Assembly: GCA_900539915.1 (NCBI GenBank)
Contig: UQDU01000012.1
Location: forward strand, 1 to 49,143
Direction: 5' to 3'
Origin: an uncultured Bacteroidales bacterium
GTDB taxonomy: Bacteria; Bacteroidota; Bacteroidia; Bacteroidales; Muribaculaceae
Length of the DNA: 49,143 nucleotides
Below are positions 23,152 to 31,300 of this stretch, one piece after another. The translations under genes and the position numbers were made by a program. Under the pieces are notes generated by a model that saw only the letters and a list, made by a program, of their open reading frames with translations, was not told the origin of the DNA and made no database searches. How positions within the stretch are numbered: the stretch's first letter is position 1; each line of letters opens with the position of its first letter.

Positions 23152-24609
23152 ATGGATAGCATGTTAAACAGGTTTTCCGACCTGATGGGCGGCACGGCGA
23201 TTGAAGTCACGCCCTTGGCGGAGTCGGGAAGCAATCGCAAATATTACCGTATCAAGGACCTCTCTGCTACCAGAGAGGTCGTTGCCGTATATAACGACGA
23301 TGTGGCCGAAAATGAGGCATTCATCAGTATTGACGAGGCGTTGGCACGTCGTGGCATCCGTGTGCCACGTGTCATAGCAGTGTCGGCTGACCGCAAGGCA
23401 TATCTGCAAGAAGATCTCGGCGACACATCTCTCTATGATCTGATAGCCCTGTCTCGCAAGCGTCCTGAGGATGACGCTGCTGCTGCGCGTCTGTCATCTC
23501 TGCTTGATGACTCTATGCGTCAGCTTGCACGGCTCCATTGGGCGGCTTCCTCCCACATTGATTTCAGCTTTTGCTATCCGGTGGCGGCCATGACTTCGCG
23601 TGATGTCATGTGGGATTTGAACTACTGCAAGTATTGTTTCCTCAAGCCCTCGTATGCCGTGTTTGACGAGGCACGCCTACAGGACGATTTCGATGCTCTG
23701 TGTCGTCAGATACTCGTTGCAATGGATGCACAGCCCTCGCGTGTGTTTATGTATCGTGATTTCCAGTCGCGTAATGTCATGGTCAAGGACGATGCGGCCT
23801 GGTTCATAGATTTCCAGGGCGGACGCTCCGGGCTGTTTCTCTATGACGTGGTGTCGTTTTTGTGGCAGGGGCGCGCAGGGTTTTCTGCTGAAGAATGTCT
23901 GCGGCTGATTGATGTGTATTTCGATGAAGCATTGAAAATAATGCCGTCGCTTGCCAGGGACCGCTTCCTGGCCATGCTGCCCGATGTGGTGTTGTTCCGC
24001 TCGTTGCAGGTTCTCGGCGCATATGGCTTCCGAGGAGGTTTTGAGGGCAAGGCGGCATTTAAGTCAAGCATCCCTGCCGTGTTTAACAACATATCCGATA
24101 TTTCTGATGTGTTGCGTGACCGCTATCCTGAGATTGTCGCTGCCATACATGGTTTGAAACAGAGATATGATGACGCTTTGCGGCCAAATGAATGTGATTT
24201 TGACGGTCTGACTGTGACAGTCAGCAGTTTCTCCTATAAGAAAGGCTATCCGGCAGACCCGAGCGGCAACGGCGGAGGTTACGTTTTTGACTGTCGCGCC
24301 ATCCATAATCCCGGCCGGTATGACGAATACAAGCAGCTGACAGGCATGGATGACCCGGTAAAGCGGTTTCTTGAAGACGATGGAGAGATTCTGGCGTTTA
24401 TCGAGCATGTCAAAGGTCTCGTGGGGCCTTCGGTAGATAGATATGTCAAACGTGGATTCAAGTCGCTGCAAGTGTCGTTTGGCTGCACGGGTGGGCAGCA
24501 CCGCTCGGTGTATTCGGCCGAAGCCATAGCCCGGTGGCTCCAGGAGCGTAAAGATGTCAGGGTGCACCTCATCCATCGTGAGCAGGGCGTAGACCGCTAT
24601 CTTGAATGA
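23152..24609 (+). CDS. AmgK-like sugar kinase fused to a RapZ C-terminal domain
   Basis: A 485-residue two-domain protein. Residues 1 to about 330 form an aminoglycoside-phosphotransferase-fold kinase like AmgK, the anomeric kinase of MurNAc and GlcNAc. The catalytic loop is MYRDFQSRNVMVKDD, with the catalytic Asp and metal-binding Asn, and Tyr in place of the usual His. WFIDFQGGRSG is the metal-binding segment. Residues about 345-485 match the RapZ C-terminal domain, with FSYKKGYP, FDCRAIHNPGRY and the signature SFGCTGGQHRSVYSAEAIA. In E. coli that domain senses glucosamine-6-phosphate. The N-terminal P-loop domain of RapZ is absent. A MurU-like gene starts 1 nt after the stop, which supports a role in cell-wall amino-sugar salvage. 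Confidence 0.85.
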   Translation: MDSMLNRFSDLMGGTAIEVTPLAESGSNRKYYRIKDLSATREVVAVYNDDVAENEAFISIDEALARRGIRVPRVIAVSADRKAYLQEDLGDTSLYDLIALSRKRPEDDAAAARLSSLLDDSMRQLARLHWAASSHIDFSFCYPVAAMTSRDVMWDLNYCKYCFLKPSYAVFDEARLQDDFDALCRQILVAMDAQPSRVFMYRDFQSRNVMVKDDAAWFIDFQGGRSGLFLYDVVSFLWQGRAGFSAEECLRLIDVYFDEALKIMPSLARDRFLAMLPDVVLFRSLQVLGAYGFRGGFEGKAAFKSSIPAVFNNISDISDVLRDRYPEIVAAIHGLKQRYDDALRPNECDFDGLTVTVSSFSYKKGYPADPSGNGGGYVFDCRAIHNPGRYDEYKQLTGMDDPVKRFLEDDGEILAFIEHVKGLVGPSVDRYVKRGFKSLQVSFGCTGGQHRSVYSAEAIARWLQERKDVRVHLIHREQGVDRYLE

Positions 24610-24610
24610 T

Positions 24611-25372
24611 ATGAAAGTAAAAGGCATGATTTTCGCCGCCGGTATAGGATCGCGTCTGCGTCCTATCACTGACACCATTCCCAAGGCATTGGTGGATGTA
24701 GGGGGTATCCCGATGTTGCAGCGTACCATAATCAGGATGCGTGATGCCGGTATAACCGACATTGTGGTCAATGTGCACCACCATGCTCATAAAATCATTG
24801 ATTTTCTTGCCGACAATGATAATTTCGGGCTGAATATATCTATCAGTGACGAGTCGGACATGCTTCTTGACACGGGTGGGGGATTGCTGAAAGCCGCCTC
24901 GCTGATTGGCGATGCCGATGCTGTAGTGTTACATAATGCCGACATATATACCGACATCCCTCTGCGTCCTCTTGTTGATGAATTTGCGTCAAGCGATGCG
25001 GATGCCGTGTTGGCCGTGAATCATCGTGCCACATCGCGTTATCTGCTTGCTGACACAGCCCACCGCATGAGGGGCTGGACCAATATCACCACCGGCGAAA
25101 TAAAACCATCCAACCTGAGCTGTGACGAAGCTGACCATCTTGAAAAAGTCGGATTCTGCGGCATCCACATCCTTAATCCCGGCAAAGTGATGCCGCAGCT
25201 GCAACTTTACCGATCAGCCAAGGGTTCAAAATTCTCCCTGACCCCCTTCTACATCGACAATGTAGACCGCCTGTCCATCCGCTGCTCCCAAGTCCCTCCC
25301 TCCTCCCACTGGATAGACATAGGCAAACCGGCCTCCCTCTCCCAAGCGCGCCTCCTCGCAACCCATCCCTGA
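24611..25372 (+). CDS. MurU-like sugar-1-phosphate nucleotidyltransferase
   Basis: A 253-residue nucleotidyltransferase with the loop GMIFAAGIGSRLRPITDT followed by PKALVDVGG. LLDTGGGLLKAA and the metal-binding VVLHNADIYTD follow, and a late HWIDIGKP. These fit MurNAc-1-phosphate uridylyltransferase (MurU) as well as related sugar-1-phosphate enzymes. The gene begins 1 nt after the kinase-RapZ gene. By analogy with Pseudomonas AmgK-MurU, the pair would convert MurNAc through MurNAc-1-P to UDP-MurNAc. The ATG at 24611 is chosen over an in-frame TTG at 24602. Substrate assignment is by context. Confidence 0.8.
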   Translation: MKVKGMIFAAGIGSRLRPITDTIPKALVDVGGIPMLQRTIIRMRDAGITDIVVNVHHHAHKIIDFLADNDNFGLNISISDESDMLLDTGGGLLKAASLIGDADAVVLHNADIYTDIPLRPLVDEFASSDADAVLAVNHRATSRYLLADTAHRMRGWTNITTGEIKPSNLSCDEADHLEKVGFCGIHILNPGKVMPQLQLYRSAKGSKFSLTPFYIDNVDRLSIRCSQVPPSSHWIDIGKPASLSQARLLATHP

Positions 25373-25410
25373 CCACTCCGCCCCTCACTAACTTAGGGGA
25401 TATACACATA

Positions 25411-25495
25411 GTAGCAGGGACATGCCATGGCATGTCGCCTAAAGCCATGCAAATGAGGGGTGTTGCGTTAGCAGACATGCCATGCATGTCCCTAC
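25411..25495. repeat. Palindromic repeat element, full copy
   Basis: The left end is GTAGCAG followed by the palindrome GACATGCCATGGCATGTC (25419-25436) and GCC. The right end is GACATGCCATGCATGTC (25474-25490) followed by CCTAC, the inverse of the left. The inner part CTAAAGCCATGC through TTGCGT closely matches the copy at 40077. It lies in the convergent gap between the MurU-like gene and the leftward genes, directly at the break of the DUF1349 remnant. Confidence 0.8.
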
Positions 25496-25497
25496 TC

Positions 25498-25665
25498 CTA
25501 TGAGACTTCAGCGTAGAGAAACGGTGCGTCATCTACCGTAAAACCGTAATGTGACACTCTCCAATAGTCGGTTTGCGGCGTGACATACATTGACAGCGTG
25601 TCAGCCTCCATTTCCCATTGCTCCGGCTCGTTAAACCATTGCATCTTTTCCAATGATTGTGGCAT
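25498..25665 (-). pseudogene. N-terminal fragment of a DUF1349 gene
   Basis: A 55-residue frame beginning MPQSLEKMQWFNEPEQWEME. It contains MYVTPQTDYWRVSHYGFTVD and DAPFLY, the characteristic beginning of DUF1349 (concanavalin A-like fold) proteins, which are normally near 190 residues. It ends at a TAG 3 nt from the palindromic repeat at 25411-25495, and no continuation exists beyond the repeat. The most likely reading is a gene cut short by insertion of, or deletion next to, the repeat. Confidence 0.75.
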
Positions 25666-25692
25666 ACTGATATTTTAGTGGGATGTTAGCTG

Positions 25693-26829
25693 TTATTTCC
25701 TCGAGAGGGAGGCGAAGTAGAAATCAAGGACTTCGCGGGCGGCGGTGAATGAGCTGCGGCGGTTGTTGAGCACATCGCGCTCGCAACGCACCAGACGGCT
25801 GGCTACTTCTGTGTCGTTGTAGAAGTTGCAGCGAAGCTGCTCATCGATGGTTTCATACATCCAGTAGCGTGCCTGTTGATGGCGTTTGCGCTCGAAGTAG
25901 CCGTTTTCTTTGACGAAATCAAAGTAGCGGTCTATCATGTCCCAGACTTCGGGTATGCCTAACTCAAAATAGCCGGAGTAGGTGAGCACTTCGGGCTTCC
26001 AGCCGCTTGGAGCCGGGGGAAACAGCTGCAATGCGCTGCGAAACTGCGCCTGTGCGAGGCGTGCGCGGTCTATGTTGTCGCCATCGGCTTTGTTGATGAC
26101 TATGCCGTCGGCCATCTCCATGATACCGCGTTTGATGCCCTGTAGCTCGTCGCCTGTGCCGGCAAGCTGTATGAGCAGGAAGAAGTCGACCATGGAGTGT
26201 ACGGCTGTCTCGCTTTGTCCGACGCCTACCGTTTCTACGAAAATGTTATTGTAACCGGCGGCCTCGCAGAGCACTATGGTCTCACGGGTCTTTCGCGCCA
26301 CGCCTCCGAGCGACCCGGCTGACGGGCTGGGACGAATGAAAGCATCGGGATGTATCGACAGCTTTTCCATGCGTGTCTTGTCTCCGAGTATGCTACCCTT
26401 GGTGCGTTCGCTCGAAGGGTCAATGGCGAGGACGGCGAGTTTGCTTCCGGGTGTCTTGAGCACATGGAGCCCGAACACATCTATTGAGGTGGATTTCCCG
26501 GCTCCGGGAACACCTGTGATGCCTATGCGTCGTGAGTTGCCTGAATAGGGGAGACATTTCTCTATGACCTCCTGGGCCACTGCCTGATGGTCGGGCGAGA
26601 GGCTCTCTACCATCGTGACGGCGCGGCTCAGCATGGTGACATCGCCTTTAAGGATGCCGTCTACCAGCTCTGAGGCAGGGATTGTGCGTTTTTTGCGGCG
26701 TGTCAGATAGGGGTTTACTGACGGTGGCTGTTGCACTCCGCTGTTGACTGTGAGGCCTTGAAATTCGCAGGAGTTCTCGATATGGCCATGATGGCAGTCA
26801 TGGCTGTGGTCTGTCGATTGGTTAGTCAT
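25693..26829 (-). CDS. meaB: MeaB/ArgK-family G-protein chaperone of methylmalonyl-CoA mutase
   Basis: A P-loop GTPase of 378 residues that protects and reactivates the cobalamin-dependent mutase. The Walker A motif is GVPGAGKST (about residue 104), followed by VLAIDPSSERTKGSILGDKT, FIRPSPSAGSLGGVARKT, FVETVGVGQSE and the base-recognition motif NKAD. The first 50 residues are an unusual extension with a His/Cys-rich run (HSHDCHHGH), which could bind metal. No mutase genes lie next to it here. It follows the longer DUF1573 gene by 12 nt. Confidence 0.93.
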   Translation of the reverse strand: MTNQSTDHSHDCHHGHIENSCEFQGLTVNSGVQQPPSVNPYLTRRKKRTIPASELVDGILKGDVTMLSRAVTMVESLSPDHQAVAQEVIEKCLPYSGNSRRIGITGVPGAGKSTSIDVFGLHVLKTPGSKLAVLAIDPSSERTKGSILGDKTRMEKLSIHPDAFIRPSPSAGSLGGVARKTRETIVLCEAAGYNNIFVETVGVGQSETAVHSMVDFFLLIQLAGTGDELQGIKRGIMEMADGIVINKADGDNIDRARLAQAQFRSALQLFPPAPSGWKPEVLTYSGYFELGIPEVWDMIDRYFDFVKENGYFERKRHQQARYWMYETIDEQLRCNFYNDTEVASRLVRCERDVLNNRRSSFTAAREVLDFYFASLSRK

Positions 26830-26841
26830 GGTCTGGATGTT

Positions 26842-27939
26842 TCAGTCAATCATGCCGACAATCCTTACTGTCCTGACGGGATTGGACGGGTCATTGGTTA
26901 TCAGCACGAACGATGTGTTTATGATTTCTTTTCCGTATATATATTCGGGTGATATTGTGATGGTGAGAGGTGTCCGGTCGCCTTTTTTGATTTTATTTTT
27001 TGCGCTGCTGACGGTCACGCCATAGTCTGGTGAATATATGCGCCTCACTATCAGTGCGTTTTTACCGGAATTTGATAGGACGGCTGTGTAGGTGACAGGT
27101 TCGGAGACAGCACTGCTGACATTTCCGAGGTCCACCTTGTCGACCGACAGCGAGGATACCGGAGCATTGGCCAATGCTTTCTCGCTTAATCCTGAGAAGT
27201 CCTCATTGACAAACGCCGTGACAGGTATGGTGAGCGTATCGGCGGAGCCTCCGTCCTGTCGCAATCCTATTTTGATGGAATCCGAAAGCAGACCGTAATC
27301 GGGGGCATTGACGCTGTAGATGGTTGCCGACATTACAGCCTGCTCGCCCGGGGCGATGCGTTCGGGGCTTGTCAGCAGATGTATGTATTCGGGTGCCGAT
27401 TCCAGTTTTACAGCTATTGTATCGTTGCTGACGTTGTAGCACTCTATGTAGGCCGATTTGATAGCCCCTTTGGTCATATCGCCGAACATCAGCATATCCT
27501 GCTGCAATCTCACGTTGCCTGATTTTATGGGGTAACGTGCATTGAGGCTTGATTCATTGCCTATGGCCGTCCCTCTGATATGGAGTGTGTGGCGTGACGG
27601 CTCTGTATCAAGGTCAACATAGATTTTTTTGTCAAATCTGCCCGGACGGCCGGTAGGATCGTATGACACCTGGAGCTTCACCGTGTCTCCGGGGTTGACA
27701 GGACGGCTGTCAAATGCCGGTCGGGTGCATCCGCATGTAGAGCGTGCGGAGACAATCTGCACAGGCTCGTCGCCCGTATTGACGGCTTTGAATGTGACCG
27801 TAACCTTGCCGTCATCTTCGTGGAATGTGGCAAAATCATGGACCTTTTCCATCCACGTCACCTCCTTGTGGGCATAGCTTGCGATGCTTGCCATAGCCAT
27901 GCAGCCGAGGATAAAACACTTCTTTCTCACGGCGGTCAC
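26842..27939 (-). CDS. DUF1573 protein, exported (three Ig-like repeats)
   Basis: A 365-residue protein with an N-terminal signal peptide (KKCFILGCMAMASIASYA). The first domain is a classic DUF1573 fold, with HDFATFHEDDGKVTVTF, then VSARSTCGCTRPAFDS and VNPGDTVKLQVSYDPTGRPG. The rest looks like two more diverged Ig-like beta domains. The start is GTG at 27939, overlapping the stop of the shorter DUF1573 gene by 4 nt (GTGA). The function of DUF1573 is unknown; a structural or binding role in the envelope is likely. Confidence 0.88.
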   Translation of the reverse strand: MTAVRKKCFILGCMAMASIASYAHKEVTWMEKVHDFATFHEDDGKVTVTFKAVNTGDEPVQIVSARSTCGCTRPAFDSRPVNPGDTVKLQVSYDPTGRPGRFDKKIYVDLDTEPSRHTLHIRGTAIGNESSLNARYPIKSGNVRLQQDMLMFGDMTKGAIKSAYIECYNVSNDTIAVKLESAPEYIHLLTSPERIAPGEQAVMSATIYSVNAPDYGLLSDSIKIGLRQDGGSADTLTIPVTAFVNEDFSGLSEKALANAPVSSLSVDKVDLGNVSSAVSEPVTYTAVLSNSGKNALIVRRIYSPDYGVTVSSAKNKIKKGDRTPLTITISPEYIYGKEIINTSFVLITNDPSNPVRTVRIVGMID

Positions 27940-28346
27940 TTGACTACTGTACCCTTGAATGAAAGTCCTATGCGTTTATTGCCGGCGTTGGTCGATACCC
28001 TGACAGTGCGGTTGACCGAGCCCAGACGGCCCTCGGGATTAAAGGACACTTTGATTTGCCCTTTCTCCCCCGGTTTTACGGGATGCGTGGGAAACTTGGG
28101 GGTGGTGCATCCGCAGCCGCCGTTGGTGACTGACAGGATTATAAGCGGCGCATTACCTGTATTAGTAAACTCATAGACTGCTGTAACCGGGCCTCCGTTC
28201 TCCGGGATAGCCCCGAAGTTATGAGAGCGTGAAGCAAACTCTATCTTAGGCTTGTTGCCGTTGCCGGCGGCTGCAATCGGCATCGCTGTCAGCATGCAGA
28301 CGATAATGGCTACGATGCTTAATGAAAGGAATTTGGTATGTCGCAT
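27936..28346 (-). CDS. DUF1573 protein, exported, single domain
   Basis: A 136-residue protein with a signal peptide (FLSLSIVAIIVCMLTAMPIA). One DUF1573 domain follows, with SHNFGAIPENGGPVTAVYEF, then TNGGCGCTTPKFPTHPVKPG and KGQIKVSFNPEGRLGSVNRT. It lies 38 nt after the alpha-2-macroglobulin gene and overlaps the next DUF1573 gene by 4 nt, so the two are probably made together. Confidence 0.92.
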   Translation of the reverse strand: MRHTKFLSLSIVAIIVCMLTAMPIAAAGNGNKPKIEFASRSHNFGAIPENGGPVTAVYEFTNTGNAPLIILSVTNGGCGCTTPKFPTHPVKPGEKGQIKVSFNPEGRLGSVNRTVRVSTNAGNKRIGLSFKGTVVK

Positions 28347-28384
28347 TGTGACTGTTAGAATTATATGCAGATTTTGTATTTGGG

Positions 28385-31300
28385 TTATTTTGATACTGAA
28401 ATCGGGTCTGCGCCGGAGTGCGCGGTGAGCGCCGGCGTCATCTGTGACTGTATCGTGGCGATTCCTGAGGTAAATGTGCCGGCATTGTTGGTCGAGAGGT
28501 CATATGTCAGCACGTAGGTGCCCTTGGGTAGTCGGGAGATGAAGATGTCAGTCTGGCTGTCACGGTTTTCGCGGTAGAATGACAGACCTTGGCTTGAGAT
28601 GTACCCCGGAAGCTGGTCGGTAGGCTCGAAGCATGCAGCGCGTTGGTCCACGATGGTCACATAATCCATGTCGCGCTTGGCTACTATGGTGAGCTGCACC
28701 TTGACGCTGCTTCCTAACGCCATTGAGGTCGCGGAGGTCCATTTCATGCCGTTTGCAGTAGCTGTGCCGACAAGGATTTCCTTTGTGATGCTCAGGTCAG
28801 GGATGGAGTGGGGTTTGACAGCCGAGGTCTCGGCTACGTATTGCGATATGACTGCGCCCCACGATGGCAGTGCGCTGCTGTTTCTGACGTTGAGCGTGCT
28901 GCCTGATGCCTTGTCGGCCGGGAGTGTAGTGGTAAACATCCCTGAGGCATAATCTCCCTCTGGCAGGGTTAGCGCAGAGTCTCCAAGTGTGATGCTGACA
29001 TTTCCGGCCGGTATTACCCACGAGGGCGACGAGGTTATCAGATTGGCGATAACCAGGGCTGCCTGTGGGTTGTCGTTCCATGTAGTGGCCTCTTTCTGGA
29101 AAATCAGCCACTGGCGTATCATGTCTATTGCTGTGCTCTTGGGCTGGAGCTGTGTGTAAGCGTCAAGGATGATGCTCTGGCCTGTGATGTCGGTATTCTC
29201 CCACCACATGCCACGCTCGGGTGAGGTGAGGGCAAACTGGTTGAGCGACTCTATCACTTCGAGCGAGATGTCGCCATAGCCGTGTGTATCCATCAATACG
29301 GCTGCTTTGGCCTTGTCGACAGGCGACATCTTCTTCCAGCCGGCTCTGGCTTCGCGCAGGGCGGCATTGCTGACTGCATGTGCGGCGTTGCTCTGCGTGA
29401 TGTTAAATAGGTTACGCAGCTCGGCATAGTCTATATATGATGCGTTGGGGTAACGTGCATATTGACGCACAGCTTCGTCATCAAGATAGAGCACGGCCTT
29501 GCGGAGCATGCTGTCAAATTCCTTGTCGGTGGGAAGCCATCCGAGACGGTTGACCGCCCCGAGTGTGCGCAACACATATTTTGTGACCCATAACGACGGC
29601 TCTGAATCATCGGCCATCCATCTCCAGCCTCCTGACAATGCTTGCAGCTTCTGGAGCTTGTCGGTTGAAGCTTTGATAGATCTGTCGACAAAGTCGGAGT
29701 CAAGGATCAGTGCCAGACGCGACATGCGTTCTGAATCGCTTTTGGCTTCTCGCATCCACGGGGTGGATTGCAGCATCATCTGTTTGAGCTGCGGATTCCG
29801 TTCGAGCATGGATTTGAGGCTCTCGTCGCTCTTGTCTCCGGCTGTCCATTGCTTGACCGCTTCGCCTATGACGGGGTATTGCTCCACGAGATTACGGGCT
29901 GCGATAGCCGAGAGAAATGCGTCGGCGGCTTTCATGGCGGTGTTGGGTGCCTCGTCGGAAATCGACGGAAGTGCGAGCACGGCAAGCCAAAGCGGATTTT
30001 CGCAATATTGCAGACTGACGGTGGCGTCATTTTTCATCTCCGGGAGTCTGATGCTGACGCTTGTCGAATCGGGAGCGATGTAGAATGGCTCTGAATCAAT
30101 CACCGATGCTTTGGATGACAATACAGGTATCGCCGACATCTCTCCGTCGGAGAAGTTGCCGGAGGTGGCAGCTGTGCGTATTGTCATCACATTGCCTTCG
30201 GTGATGCTGACGTCTATCGGGAGTGATACGATTTGACTGCCGTTGGGGGCTACGCTGACTGTGGCCTGGCGTGATGCCTTGAATGCAGGGGCCGACGATG
30301 AGGTGGCCTCGGCATATACAGTGGCTTCAAGCTGTTTGTCGGTCTTGTTGTACACTGTCGTGAGCACGTCAATGCGGTCACCTGCACGTACATAACGTGG
30401 CAGATTGGGCTGCACCATCAGCGGTTTTGAGCTGACAATCGAGGCTGAGTATTTGGCAGTGTCGAGTTTGCGTGTGAAAGCTATCAGGTCAAACTGCCAT
30501 GTGGTCACTGCGTTGGGCATCGTCAGCGCTATCACTGCGTTGCCGTCGGTATCAGTGGTTATGGTAGGATTGAAGTAGGCCAGAGGTATTTCCGACGGGC
30601 GGTAGCTGATATTCTGAGGCATGTCGATACCGCTTTCAGCTTCTCCGGCTCCCATGTCGGCAGCGGCTTCTTCGCTGACGGCGTCTTCAGTGACAGCCAC
30701 TGCGGCATTTTGGGTTTCCATCTTGGGAGCTGCCATATCAGCGGTCGCATAGAGCATACGTGAGCCGCGTATGCGCAGACCGCCTGTGGCAAATCCGAAA
30801 CGCATGCCGTCGGTCCATGACTGGCCCCACAGCTGCCATTGCGGCATATTGAGTCCTGAGCAGTCGGCAGTCCTATAGGGCGACATTGCACTGACACGGT
30901 TCTGCCATTGGTAAGGCTCCTGAAGCGAGATATGGTAGAGCTGCCCGTCCATCGGGAGGAAATTCTGATTATGCCGTTCGATGCTTTCAAGTGCCTTGCT
31001 GTAGATGTCAGCTATGATTGCACCCTCCACAGGCGTGCCGTCATCGTAGCGGAGTTTGAATGTCCACTTTTCGGCAGCGAGTGGCGATGTCTTGTCGCGG
31101 AACGATGCTGCCTCGATGACGAGTTTCTTCTGTGTCGCGGGACGTGCGATGGTCAGATTACGCTGGTCAGTCTTGAAATTCCGCGTTGCTATGAGTGACA
31201 GGAACGCTCTATCGGCACCGCTGTCAAGTTTGACGGGTAGAGTGTTGAATCCCGGAGATACCTTAAGCCATTTCCTCATATATTCGTGACCGGTCTCGGG

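Larger units (their letters stand above)
25373..25692. other. 320-bp stretch between the MurU-like gene and meaB
   Basis: Holds the palindromic repeat (25411-25495) and the DUF1349 fragment (25498-25665). Nothing else was found. Confidence 0.7.
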
